Below, one piece after another: positions 22,115-32,933 of a DNA stretch of 64,000 nt. Positions within the stretch are counted from its first letter, which is position 1. Each line of letters starts with the position of its first letter. The notes beneath the pieces are model-generated. The model saw nothing but the letters and a program-made list of their open reading frames with translations, made no database searches and was not told the origin of the DNA. Both the position numbers and the translations under genes were made by a program. Location: the NCBI GenBank assembly GCA_024509875.1, contig JAMPIV010004259.1:62001-126000 (forward strand), in the 5' to 3' direction. This DNA comes from Oreohelix idahoensis. Taxonomy: Eukaryota; Mollusca; Gastropoda; Stylommatophora; Oreohelicidae.

Positions 22115-23167
22115 TCAATATTGACACTCTTAAACTACATCAATCAGAACTACATTGGATTGAACGAAGTATCAACTATAAAGGAACTAACCTTGCCTTT
22201 AATTTAAACTGTATAAACACTATATGCATCACAGAATTGAATTAAAAGACAATCAAGGTATATATAGACATTCAAACTTCGTCTAACGTCCATACACGAG
22301 ATATGAATACTCTTTGAACAATCATGGATTTATGTCTGACGACAAACCGAACTGATGTTCCTGTGTATACTTAATTCTTGGATGCTAGGATAAATGACAT
22401 TTCTTTCCAACGTAAACGTTTGAACATTTTTGCCTAAAAGAATTCATCAGGATCAAGACTACGGATGGATCATCATATCCTATACTAATTAATTAGTTAA
22501 CTTAACTTCTTAATTGAATTATTATCAATAAAATGAAATGTGAGAAAAAAATGAAATGAAAGAACAAAAAAAAGAGAACGAAATACTAAAAGAAGAAATT
22601 ATGAAAAGAGAAAATAAATCTCACACAAGTATTAGATTAATAATTTTTTTTTTTTAATGTACCTATACATTATTTAGTTAGTTAAATTAGATAGTTATTA
22701 TTCACTAACACTTAACACACACAATTAAGTTAAACTTATATTCGAATTTCTTTCTATTTCTTCTTACTTAGTTTGTCTTTTCTTCTCTCATAACATCGCG
22801 TTACATTAGAACCTTAATAATTTAACTCTTAATTTAATTAATTAATTTAATTTTAATTAGTCAAATTAATTCCTATATGACATACTAATACGACAGACCT
22901 TACTTTAATTTAATTTTCTCATTCACTATTAACATTGGACATTTATTTAGTTGATATAATAATATGTATAATATTGATATATAATGTGATTTATGATTAG
23001 ATGACTATGACAAATAGTTAGTTGACACGACCGCAACACGTTTCTACTCAGAACATCGTCGGCCATATGTCACAATTGTGTTAAATTTTTTTGAAAAATT
23101 GTTAAGTCGGATAGATATTGAAAAAAAATCTATCGATTTTTTTTTTTTTCCCCGGTGTACAGGGAAT
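22115..23167 (+). other. Element D 3' untranslated region and polypurine tract
   Basis: About 1 kb, very AT-rich, no coding. It ends with a short purine stretch (acagggaa) just before the 3' LTR, the likely plus-strand primer; it is weak compared with element C. Confidence 0.6.
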
Positions 23168-23984
23168 TGTTACGGTATATGATATTAACGCCGTCTGCTA
23201 AAGGTTACCAGACGTGCAATTGTAAAGGTTAAGACATTTAATATATTGCGATAGATGTTTCAATTACTGAACGCTTCATACACGATCGATTATGACGTGT
23301 ATAGCGTTGTTTAGGACACAGTCGGTAACTAAGAAACCATACCCTTTTTACATTGACCGTCAAGCTGTTAAGACGCGTCTGACTTTCCTTCCAATGTTGA
23401 GCATGGTATTGCCATACAGATATATTTTATGCAAGTACGGACATGGGTCAGTCCATTGCTATTACGAAGATTTGAAATGATTAAAGGTCAGTACGAAAGT
23501 GAAAATTAAGGAAGGATGAATTACAGTCCATAGTATTTGATTTTACCAGACTCATAGACTCACTGTCGGCCGTTGGAAAACCCCAACCGCGCGTGCATAC
23601 AGCTATGACAATCTGCATACAGTAATTTGATTATTGGACAAGGACTGATAGGATATCTACATATCTATGCCATATATTTTCAAGTTATAATATGTACCTT
23701 TGTGATCAACATGCATGAATCGTCTTGACGTGTAAACTGTATTAAATATTTGTGGACTCTATGAACCGGCTTGTCACATCAATCGTATTCCAAGGTTCAA
23801 TTATTGTTCAGAATCTTCCACCCCTGCATTCGCGTAATCTTACATAGAAGGCACGATACACGATCACTCAAGAATATCAAGAAGATAAAACAATGGCCAG
23901 ACATTTATAACTGTTTTATTAATATCACATGGAACATTGTTCAGAGCTAACCAAACCACGCCTTGCAACACGCCACTTGCAACA
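23168..23984 (+). repeat. Element D 3' LTR (817 bp)
   Basis: Pairs with 14924-15740 with no difference that I could find by eye. Followed by the target duplication ccgac. Confidence 0.95.
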
Positions 23985-24140
23985 CCGACCTTGTTGGGAT
24001 TAATCTTGGAGCTGGTTTCCTCGCAACATTTATAAACCATCTGGAATGTCTCATCTATGCTTTTGCCCATGTCCTGTTTATCTGAGACAGTCCTATAAAT
24101 TAGTTAGTCATCTGCAAAAGTAAATGTTTGTCCCACCCTG
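23985..24140 (-). pseudogene. LINE RT active-site fragment (other side of element D)
   Basis: The minus strand encodes a GQTFTFADD block, then a stop, then LIYRTVSDKQDMGKSIDETF and a KINPNK block: the RT palm with F-A-D-D catalytic residues followed by the usual thumb start. It continues into 14470-14923 when element D and one target copy are ignored. At least one in-frame stop falls directly after FADD. Confidence 0.65.
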
Positions 24141-24369
24141 TAGGCTGAGTTGTGGCTGTATAGATGTATTCAGACATTCATTACTTTTCAATAAATTTTC
24201 CTGTTGAAGTACTTTATTAAAAAGATCTTTTAAAGTTGTTTCTTGTGATATCAGTGCATCAGAATGCCGACAGCATTGCAGATTTTGTGATGTTCCATCA
24301 CATACCATTGGTTGTCTTTCACAGTATTGAATATTTTTAGAAACATATCATTTTTATCTCTGATATTCT
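24141..24369. other. Intron, nothing recognised
   Basis: Possibly more of the decayed LINE on the minus strand; no motif supports it. Confidence 0.35.
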
Positions 24370-24644
24370 AGGGAGCCGCGCTGGTGTAATGGTTACCACA
24401 TTGCGCTGGTGATCAGGTGTTCAAGGTTCAAGCCCGGGCGTGGGCATTTGAAAGAGTGTCATCGACCGGGATTTTGACTGAATAACCTGAATGGCTCCTG
24501 AGATAAACATTCTGTGGATGGGAAGGAGCAAAGCTCCTGACCGGGTTGGAAGGAAAGTCCACAGGCTCCCCAGCCTCGCAATGACATGTCATTGGGCCGA
24601 AGGGCTGAAAGCCCAGGTGCTGTTGGTTAAGGAGAAAAAAAAAA
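24370..24644 (+). mobile_element. tRNA-derived SINE, family 1, full copy
   Basis: Head with TGGTGTAATGGTTA and GGTTCAAGCCC, a body with GCTCCTGAGATAAACATTC and ATGACATGTCATTGGGCC blocks, and a poly-A tail. Perfect 14-bp target duplication atctctgatattct at 24356-24369 and 24645-24658. Long poly-A and long duplications imply LINE-type target-primed integration. Confidence 0.92.
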
Positions 24645-24866
24645 ATCTCTGATATTCTCAGTACTGGCCGGCCTTAGTTCTTTTAGTCCTTAATGGAACA
24701 AAGGTGCATCCACGTGCTTTTTTTCCCCCCTATCCCACCACTTTTGATATGATGCTTCCTAGATTGCAGCTATTTCTCCATCTTTCTCAAGGCAGTTCCA
24801 TCGTATGTGACATCTTATTTCTGTTTATTAATTGTTGTCAGTGTATATGTTGTCTGTGAGCGTCTG

Positions 24867-25110
24867 ATTGGCAAAGTGGTTAGAGCGCTGGCCTTTCACG
24901 GCACAGGTACCTGGTTTGGAACATGGTGGCATCATGCTTCAGTCTACACAGCTGTAAATGGGTACCTGACTTGGCTTTTGTGTTAGGGAAGGCAAAGGCA
25001 GTGAGGAAGGGAACTGGTCACCCCACCTCTCAAAGTTGGACCTAGTATAGTGAAGTCTCTAACACTTCATTCCCCTGCAGCAGTATATTCTGTGGGACTA
25101 CCTTTTGTAT
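24867..25110 (+). mobile_element. tRNA-derived SINE, family 3
   Basis: Head GAGCGTCTGATTGGCAAAGTGG..., then a body shared with the reverse copies at 4405-4654 and 28676-28830 ('acctagtatagtgaagtctc', 'aggcaaaggcagtgaggaag'). It lies in the last GCLM intron. Confidence 0.75.
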
Positions 25111-25362
25111 GTTGTCTGTAGCTTAGAGATAAAAATTTGAAGCATTGGCATATTTAAAAAGAACATATATTCATCATACATCTTGACATATACAAATGTT
25201 GCTTTTGTTATTTTTCAGCCTTGTTTGGCACTTTCAGTATATTTTTGTATGCAAGTTTGATGTTTGTACTTAATAATTTCAAGTATTAGCTTGCATATTT
25301 GAGAAGGGACTGTGTTCAGTATACATCTCGACATTTACAAATAATGCTTCTCTTTTCCTCAG

Positions 25363-25544
25363 TGTTTATTTCAGAGGAGGCACTGCAGGAGACAATAAAA
25401 AATGTATCGACTGAGCCTGACAGCCGAGACTGGACCCCACAGTGGGTTGTTAGGTATTCTGGGATACTCAAGTGTCGGGGCATCATCAAAATGAAAGGCT
25501 ACATCTTCCACGCTCGTAGGAACAATAAGAAACTGTTGCTGTAA
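25363..25544 (+). CDS. GCLM: GCLM exon e (terminal coding exon, stop at 25542)
   Basis: I place the acceptor at TTTTCCTCAG (25362), not the downstream TTTCAG at 25374. It has the better pyrimidine tract, and it adds FISE between HNDRPV and EALQETI, as the family expects residues there. Both acceptors keep the frame. The exon completes a Val codon and then encodes EEALQETIKNV, RDWTPQWVVRYSGILKCRGI and IKMKGYIFHARRNNK, matching the vertebrate end EALQESI...WVPLWLLRYSVIVKSRGIIKSKGYILQAKR. A short Lys/Leu tail precedes TAA. This is the true C-terminus of GCLM. Confidence 0.93.
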
Positions 25545-25769
25545 TGTGATTTTTTTTACCACTCATGGTTGAAAAGCAGCACAGTTGAATTTTCGTTAAT
25601 GTCATTTTATTTCCGTGGTTCAATGTGAACAGAATGGCATTACGTGGCAAGACACAAGAGCTGCTTGCTTGTAAATATGAGGATGTTTGTGGAACTTAGG
25701 CTGTGAATGACAGGACAAATATAGCAACAAAGGTTGATCTATTAATCCTTTAAAGGTCAGGTGTCAATC
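25545..25769 (+). other. Presumed GCLM 3' UTR
   Basis: Non-coding sequence after the GCLM stop. I do not see a clear AATAAA in the first 200 bases, so the poly-A site is not placed. Confidence 0.4.
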
Positions 25770-25774
25770 GATCA

Positions 25775-26200
25775 GTATCTTTTAGATCCCCACGGAGCAG
25801 AGGTCCTTGGCAAAAATACATCAAGCCTTCCTGTCCTGTGCCGTCTGCTAAAGATCTTTCCTTGTCTGCTTTATCCCTTTCATGTTCATCTCCAGCTCTC
25901 CATGCATTTTTTTTGGGGTGTCCCTCTCTTTCTCATACCCTGGGGAGTTCAGAACAGGGACTATCTTGTAATGCTATCATTTGGTTTTCTTAATGTATGT
26001 CCTATCCAATGCCACCTTCTCCTTCTCACCTGTTTGTTCCACTGGTATTTGTCTGGTTTTTTCCCCATCAGTTCCACATTAGCGATTTTGTCATACCATT
26101 TCAGTTCTGCACAGGCAGTTTGTTGCTGCCCTACAATATGCCACTAGGCTTGATGACCACTGACTGCTTTGTCAGTCAGGGGCTGATGGTCCAAGAAGAA
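25775..26200 (-). pseudogene. LINE 3'-end fragment
   Basis: Minus-strand copy of the same LINE tail family as 5700 and 27355, here extending further 5' through 'gtcctatccaatgcc' and 'gcgattttgtcat' blocks (the KVTNVEL region). Frames are broken. Confidence 0.55.
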
Positions 26201-26741
26201 GAAGATTCAGCACAAGCACCCATTTATGAAAGTCTGTTGTCTAAAGGTCGGGTTTAGAATTCTAAAACGTGTTTCCTTTAGTCAAACACTTTTTAGTCTG
26301 TACCTGAAATATTCAGAAGCCAGAATTTTGCTTTTCCAGGACATAACTGAAAATAGCACAACTTACAACTTTTGTTTGTGTTATTTGAGGTCATGTGATT
26401 GTTGATCAGTAAGATGTGGGTCCCAAATATTTTGGGAATGGCCTGAAAGAGGTTAATAATTTTAATAATAATCATTTGTATGTTATAATAATTATGGACA
26501 TTCCAGTTTATTTCATCTGTATTATTGCTATCAGTGGACATTTAGTGTCAAGGACTATTGGTCTCCCTTTTTTTGGAAGAAAATGAGGGTACGTTTACTT
26601 ACTAGTTTGCCAAAATTTGTCAGTTTCCATAGTCATGAAATTAGAGCATATGGAGTTGCCAGGCTAATGAAAACATTTTTAAAGTGTCTTGGTTGGGCGG
26701 GTGACTTACTTAATGTGGTCTCCTCCTTTATTACAGTGAGA
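26201..26741. other. Nothing recognised
   Basis: AT-rich spacer between LINE debris and the minisatellite. Confidence 0.45.
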
Positions 26742-28015
26742 TGGAAAATGACATTTAACCTTTAGCTGTCTCATTATGTCCTCTAGTGGATTCTCATTCT
26801 TATAATCAGGTAGATGTCTTTTAATGTGTATTCTCATTTTAAAAATGAGATGGAGGATGTCCTGTAGTGCACTTTCTCATTAATGAATTCTCCACATTAC
26901 AGTGAGATGTAAGATGTTTTGTAGTGTGCATTGCCATCCTTAGTCAGATGTTAATGTCATGTAATGTGCCCTAATATTCTTATAGTCTGATGGTGAAATC
27001 CTGTGGCGTACATTCACATTCTTAAAGTCAGATGGTAAATTCCCTCTAGTGTGCACTGTCTTTCTCATGGTCAGACGGTAAATACCCTTTAGTGTGCACT
27101 TTCCTTCTTATAGTAATATTCACTGTCATTCTTAAAGTAAGATATGGTTGTTCTCTAGCGTAGTTTCTCGTTTTTAATGTCTAATAGAAGATGCCCCACT
27201 GGTGTGTTCTCATTATTTTAGTCGGATGGAAGATGCCCTGTAATGTGCCTTCTCATTTTTGTAGTCAGATAGAAGGTTTACTCAGATGTGGGTTGTTATT
27301 CTTATAGTCTGATAGAAGATGCTCTAGCATGGAGAACAACAAAAACAACAACCAAAAAGCTACAGACTTTCATAAATGGCTGCTTGCCTAGAATAGGCTT
27401 GAAATGGTGTGACAAGGTCACCAATGTAGAACTGATGACAAGAATCAGGTAAGTGAAACAAGATCCGAGAAGAAGACACTGGCGATGGATAGGACGCACA
27501 TTGAGAAAACCTGTTGATAGCACTAGCTGGTAGTCCTTGTTCTGGAATCCCCAGGGTAAGAAAGGCTGAGGTAGACCCAAAAAAAAAAAAAAAAACGGAG
27601 AAGAGAACCGGAGACAGAAGTGAAAAGGATGAGAAAGACATGGAAAAAACTTGTTGTGATGGCACGTGACGGGACGACTTGGCATGTGTTTGTTGAAGGC
27701 CTATGCTCCTTGGGGAACTAAAGGATATTGATGATGAAGATGCTCTGTAGTGCATTCTCCTTCTTATAATCAGATAGAAGATTTTACTCAGATATGAATT
27801 CTTATAGTCAGACAGAAGATGCTCTTTAGCGTGTTCTCATTCTTAATGTGAGATGGAAGGTTTTGCTCAGATTTGAAACCCTCTTCTGGTAGTCAGATAA
27901 AAAATGCTTTGTAATGTTTTCATTATTAATTCCAAATGGGAGATTTGCTCAGATGTGCATTCTTAATCTTGTAGTCAGATGGAAGATGCCCTCCAGTAGT
28001 TGTGCATTAGTTTTC
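26742..28015 (+). repeat. Degenerate minisatellite, period about 43-48 bp
   Basis: Many diverged copies of a unit with the blocks 'agtcagatgg(a)agatg', 'cc(c)t(g/c)tagtgtgca' and 'ttctcattctta(ta)'. The run is interrupted at about 27355-27745 by a LINE fragment and resumes after it. Copies vary in length, so the period is approximate. Confidence 0.75.
27355..27745 (+). pseudogene. LINE RT C-terminal tail inside the minisatellite
   Basis: Plus-strand ORF2 end with VTNVELMTRIRQVKQ-, RRRHWRWIGRTLRKP- and WNPQGKKG-like stretches, then a poly-A run inside the former coding region and the 'ggcctatgctccttgggg' terminus. Stops and frameshifts throughout. Confidence 0.6.
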
Positions 28016-28249
28016 TGTGCTGCAGCAGCTTTTTATTTTACTGATATATCTTTTTCTTTTTTTGTCTACATCTGTCTACATCTGTCTACTACTGCAAAGA
28101 AAAAAAAAAAACAAAGAAGAAGAAAAGGAAAATGATTGCATTCCCATTAAAGTCTGGAATTTTTACCCCTCAGGAGCTGACAAATTTGCTGAAGAATACT
28201 TTGAATTGTTGTAAGTCTTAAATGCAACATTTATGTTTTGTTTTCATCA

Positions 28250-28595
28250 TCAAGAAGAGACATGGTCCGCAACCAGACGATACGTCAAGGCCTAATATCC
28301 CACCTCCTGCAGACCCAAGTAGAACAGTGCCAACTAAGATGGTTTGACCATGTCTGCAGAATGTGAGAAGATCGGCTACCACGACAAGCATGGGAAACAA
28401 AGAGCCAGGGATCCAGACCCCCAGGATGACCCAGAGTCCGCTGGGAGGACAACATTAGACAATCTTTGAAGGACCGAGGACTAGAATGGAACCAGGCCAG
28501 GAGGAAGACAGCCGATAGGTTAGTCTGGCGCTCTCTCTTCCAAACCTCTACACCTCACGGTAGAAGGGGAACGACTAAGTAAGTAAGTAAGTTCA
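28250..28595 (+). pseudogene. LINE 3' end with (AAGT)n tail
   Basis: Degenerate ORF2 end (RNQTIRQGLI..., a WFDHVCRM-like block, PQDDPESAGRT) terminating in 'cacctcacggtagaagggg' and a tandem taag repeat. A reverse copy with the same terminus and tail is at 29510-29950. Tails made of short tandem repeats instead of poly-A are known for several LINE clades. Confidence 0.6.
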
Positions 28596-28599
28596 TCAT

Positions 28600-28655
28600 C
28601 AACATCCCTTTTCAGTCTCCCATGGAGCATAGGCCTTCAATGAACTTATTATACT
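28600..28655 (-). repeat. LINE 3'-end sliver
   Basis: Minus-strand 'catggagcataggccttcaa' terminus of the same family as at 5700. Confidence 0.4.
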
Positions 28656-28675
28656 CGGGCTCCTGCTTAGAATTA

Positions 28676-28830
28676 AGGTAAAGGTAGTCCCATTAGCAGA
28701 TACTGCTGTAGGGGCAGTGTTAGAGACTTCTCTATACTAGGTCCAGCATCGAGAGGTGGGGTCACCAGTTCTCTTCCTCGCTGCCTTTTCCTTCCCTAAC
28801 TCAAAGAGCTGAGTCAGATACACATGTAAG
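28676..28830 (-). mobile_element. tRNA-derived SINE, family 3, truncated
   Basis: Minus-strand body without the tRNA head, matching 4405-4550. Confidence 0.65.
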
Positions 28831-28937
28831 GTTAAATTTAAAAAAAAAAAAACCTTATACTTTACTTACTACTTAATTAAATTGCATTTCTCAACTACTT
28901 ATAAGAAGTACTTCATTCCTATTTTAAGAACAAGAGA

Positions 28938-29262
28938 AAAAAAGGTGCAAATATTGTGTACTAATAATACTACGTTGACCCAGGCATCTTATTGCATTTG
29001 TTCTGTCTCTCTTAACTCTTGCATATAATTTCTTGAAATGACATTGTGGTAATAATTTTCATTTTTCTCATTACAAAGATAAGGATATTGATAATATATA
29101 TTTACTGTATTTTGTGGTAAAGAAAAGGGTTTTTACATTTTAAAAAGCATACTTTTAATCAGAGTTTGTGATTTGGTTTATGGATTTTGTTATGAGTTAT
29201 ATATGTGTCTGATAATTGTCCACACATTTGCTGACTAGAAAATTAACAGTGTAGCACATGAC
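28938..29262 (+). repeat. Duplicated segment, copy 1
   Basis: About 320 bp with roughly 90 percent identity by eye to 30021-30325 ('gacattgtggtaataatttt', 'aaagataaggatattgataa', 'aatcagagtttg'). Non-coding. Confidence 0.8.
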
Positions 29263-29289
29263 TACTTCTGGTGATCAGAGGGTTACTTA

Positions 29290-29950
29290 TCATACAACAC
29301 ATGGATAAAGTAAGAATCTTGTTCTTCTTGAAGTACCATGCCTGATGGCAAAGGTGATCATGTCTCTCCACAGCTTCCTGTCTCCGGTACTGTTTATCAG
29401 TTCTGTTGCTGGTTTCTTTTCATGCCAGGTTGTCCAAATGTCATCTCTCTTTAATGACATCTGCCTCTCTTTTCTGTTGTCATAATATGATCCAGCTTTC
29501 TTCTCATAACTTACTTACTTACCTAGTCATTCTTCTTCTACCGTGAGGTGTAGAGGTTTGGAAGAGAGACCGCCAGACTATCCTATCGGCTGTCTTCCTC
29601 CTGGCTGGGTTCCATTCTGGTCCTCGGTCCTGCAAAGATTATCTGATGTTGTCCCCGCAGCGGACTCTGGGTTGTCCTGGAGGTCTGGATCCCTGGCTCT
29701 TAGTTTCCCATGCTTGTCGTGGTAGCCGATCTTCTCCCATTCTGCAGACATGGCCCAGAGAAAGTGGAAAGCTTCCTTTGCACACTGACTTCTTTCAGGA
29801 GGTCCTTATTACTCATTATAACTGTCCGTGGTATTCTAAATATTCTTCTATAAAGCGATACCTCTGTGGCCTCCAGGGATTTTCCTGCTTGTTTACTAAT
29901 TGTCCATGACTCACTTCTGTATGTTAGGATTGGCTCTGTTTAACACTGAA
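29290..29950 (-). pseudogene. LINE 3' region, reverse copy of the (AAGT)n-tail family
   Basis: On the minus strand the terminus 'cacctcacggtagaag' and the (taag)n tail lie at 29510-29560, with ORF2-like sequence upstream to about 29950. The part 29290-29510 is a second similar fragment. No open frame survives. Confidence 0.5.
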
Positions 29951-30020
29951 GAACTCTATCTTAGAATAAAGTACACTAAGTAAAGTATAAGGTTTTAAAA
30001 AAAAAAAAAAAAAATTAAAA

Positions 30021-30325
30021 GTGGAAATATTGTGTAGCAAAATTCTACATTTTCCCAGGCATCTTATTGTATTTGTTCGTCTCCCCTCAGCTCCTGCACA
30101 CAATTCCTTGAAGTGACATTGTGGTAATAATTTTAATTTTTCTCATGACAAAGATAAGGATATTGATAATATATATTTATTGTATTTTATGGTAAAGAAA
30201 AGGGTTTTTTACATTTTAAAAAGCATACTTTTAATCAGAGTTTGGGATTTGGTTTATGGAGTTATTTGTGTCTGATAATTGTCCACACAGTTGCTGACTA
30301 GAAAATTAACAGTGTAGAACATGAC
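30021..30325 (+). repeat. Duplicated segment, copy 2
   Basis: Partner of 28938-29262. The two LINE-like insertions lie between the copies. Confidence 0.8.
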
Positions 30326-30479
30326 TCATCTTTAGCTTAGATGGTACATGGCATTAGGTAGATCCTGATGTACCAGTAGATCACAAGGATTATTCGATAG
30401 ATCTCTCTGTGACAAGGGAGAAAAGAGAAAGAATTTTAAAGCTATAGAGATTTTAGACTAGCCCTCTCCTTCTTTAATC

Positions 30480-30995
30480 CTTAGCCGCAGACTGTCAAAG
30501 CAGTCAGTGGACATCACGCCTGGTTGCGTCTTGTAGGGCAGCAACAAATTGCTTCCACTTTGTTCGGTCGGCGGCCATCCTTCATACAGTGCCCCAACTC
30601 TGGTTCATTCTTTGCATCTCAGCCTCCACAGTTCTCCACCAAGTTGTTTTTGGTTGGCTTCTCTTTTGCTTTCCTTCAGGGGTCCATAACGTAGCTGTTT
30701 TTTTAATGGCATCGGGGTCGCTTCTGAGGACATGGCCAACCCAACTCCAGCGTCTGCCAGCTATGATGATGTGCATGTCCTCGTGGTTACTCCGAATAAG
30801 TAGTTCTTGGTTGGTGATGGTATTCGGCCAAAAGATAATTTTCCTTAGGCACATTGTGTGGAAAGAGGACAGTTTTGACATTTCCTTCTCTGTTAATCTC
30901 CAGCATTCCGCACCATAGAGAAGCACAGAAAGTACACAGCTCTCATATAATCTTAATTTGGTGTTTGTGCTGTACAAGCCCTCTCCTGCTGACAT
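30480..30995 (-). pseudogene. LINE RT C-terminal domain, copy 1
   Basis: Minus-strand ORF2 end: VLLYGAECWRLTEKEMSKL, a MCLRKI block, TITNQELL, RRWSWVGHVLR, and a basic PEGKQKR...W region ending near a stop at 30480 after one frameshift. This domain follows the RT palm in many animal LINEs. Copy 2 is at 32934-33375. Confidence 0.75.
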
Positions 30996-31164
30996 TTAAA
31001 AGCACACTGTCCCTATGATGACAGTTATTTTTTCCACATTTCCAGTGAAAACTCAGACAGATGCTAGCTAACAAACATTCACTTTAATTGTGAATTGTAG
31101 GAGACAGGAATGTGATCTTTTCTTTGAAGTGAAGTTAGTGTTTGGTTTGGTTTTAAAGACTATT

Positions 31165-31515
31165 GCACGCGGACAACTACATCAGTGCTCTGATCTCCTC
31201 CCTTAGATCACACAAGGAGGATCTCAGCTCAGTGCACGAACTCTGTAGTACCGACAAGCATCCCTGTGTGTGCATATAGGAATCGCACATTCTATAATAT
31301 TTTTGTGGCGGGTAGGTTTCTAATTTTGCCTGCCTTATGGCGTAGTCTTTATGATTTCCAACTGCTGTGGGATTTTTACGTACACAACTTGCACACGGGA
31401 CCTCCTGTTTTTTTTTTTGCCCTTATCCGAGAAGGCTGGGCATCTGATCTCACTAACTAGGAGACCAGTGTATGACATCATTAGGACCACTGGTTCTAAA
31501 AAAACAATTGCATAA
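31165..31515 (-). mobile_element. tRNA-derived SINE, family 2, 5'-truncated
   Basis: Reverse copy of the 12847-13285 SINE body, lacking the tRNA head. Shared blocks include 'tgccttatggcgta(g/c)t', 'cttatccgagaaggctggg' and 'gatcacacaaggaggatctca'. Confidence 0.75.
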
Positions 31516-32350
31516 ATTATAGCAAACAGTCCATTTCACACATTAAAAATACAATCTTTTCTAGTAGTAGTTAGTACATTCAGTCTAAGTTAGACTGTTG
31601 ACATCAGCTTAGTGGTGAGACTTGTCCTGGACAGACTGCAGTAATAATCTCCAAAGATTGATTGTTGATTTTCATGTTAACATTTTTTATTTCTGTTGAT
31701 GGTAATTTTCTTATTCTCTGTCTGGCAGTAATTAAATATTCTGTATTTTACTAAATAATTTGTTGTCTCATTGCTATTGACTCCGTGTGGGTTCCAGGGA
31801 TTTCAGAGAAAACATAGAAGGAATAGAGCAATTAATCCCCCAGATATGATATGAGGCAGCTTGTGAGACGCTGTGCATTTGGCTTGAATACCCATCACGT
31901 TATACAAATTGTTACAGAAACCACCACTGTAGGAGTACATCAAGTGCTTTCCTGCAAGTGGGCAGTTACAGTGATGGCCCCATGAATCTTAAGGAGCTAA
32001 AGGGAACGTGATGGTGATGGTTGTTGCCAGCTAGACAATATCCAGACCTTACCTCCAATTGGTGGATTGGAAAGTGATGAAACATTTTTTGGGGATTTTC
32101 AGAGTAGAAGAAAGTTTGAGTTTATATATTATAAAATTTATTGACCTGTGTCACGAGACTATTATTGTGACTATTACTTTGTTATCTTTTGTTTTCACTA
32201 TTCTAGCTTTGTGCATGGCTTTATTAATATTTACATTGCTGGTTGAAGTTATAGATTATATATTTAAACTTTTAAAATATATTTTTAAATTATAATCTAT
32301 AGAATGAACCAAATTAGGTAATGTAAGTATTACTGAAACGATAGGGATGC
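31516..32350. other. Nothing recognised
   Basis: Intergenic AT-rich DNA, no supported element. Confidence 0.45.
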
Positions 32351-32354
32351 AAAG

Positions 32355-32545
32355 GAGTGCATGCTACCCTTGTGTAATTCCAGGGTTAGATCTCTGAATG
32401 TATACTGCACTAGCATGTATTCCAGCATTAGATTTATCTCTGAATGCATGCTGCTCTTACATGTATTCCAGAGTTAGATCTATCTCTTAATACACAATGC
32501 TCTTGCGTAAGTTCCAGGGTTAGATCTCTTACAAAGACCTTGAAG
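32355..32545 (+). repeat. Degenerate tandem repeat, period about 60 bp
   Basis: About four copies of a unit with 'ttccag(g/a)gttagatct' and 'ctgaatg(c/t)atgctgc' blocks. Confidence 0.7.
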
Positions 32546-32930
32546 CACCTCCTCATGATAATCCCGGAAACAGGCAAACTTCGAGTTGCCTGGCCAACGC
32601 TTCAGGGATCGACTAGCCCACCATTAAAATTCTCCCTGCCATGAGACATGTTAAGAACCAAGCACTGCACACTAAACTTGGGGAAATAATTTGAGCCCCG
32701 GACTTAACTCCAGCTTTTACCTGATTGGCTGTGTGCAGGAAGATCTCACAATGAATAGATGACAGGGCAGCAGAGCTGCGTGCTGAACATGATGATTCCT
32801 TGGGAGAGCCTGGAACCAGAGCACATAATTTTAGCCCTGCATATTTTGAGAGCTCCCGTGGATGGCAGAGAATGCACAGTATGCCACCTCCCTTCCCCTT
32901 TCTAGCTTGAAACCAGATGTTGTTCTTTGA
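32546..32930. other. Nothing recognised
   Basis: Unassigned, possibly repeat-derived. Confidence 0.4.
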
Positions 32931-32933
32931 TCC

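Larger units (their letters stand above)
14924..23984 (+). mobile_element. Element D: Ty3/gypsy LTR retrotransposon, Gmr1-like order
   Basis: A complete 9061-bp element with 817-bp LTRs at both ends that look identical by eye, a primer site, gag, protease, integrase, RT and RNase H in that order, and the 5-bp target duplication ccgac (14919-14923 and 23985-23989). Integrase precedes RT, as in the Gmr1 group of Ty3/gypsy elements and unlike canonical gypsy. It lies in the last GCLM intron in the same orientation as the gene. Three coding lesions (a 35-bp duplication in gag, a frame change after gag and an extra T after integrase) contrast with the identical LTRs. Confidence 0.95.

Noticed and set aside
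26742..28015. Repeat array as a possible CRISPR
   Set aside because: Units are degenerate, adjacent and of varying length, with no spacer structure, in a eukaryotic gene context.
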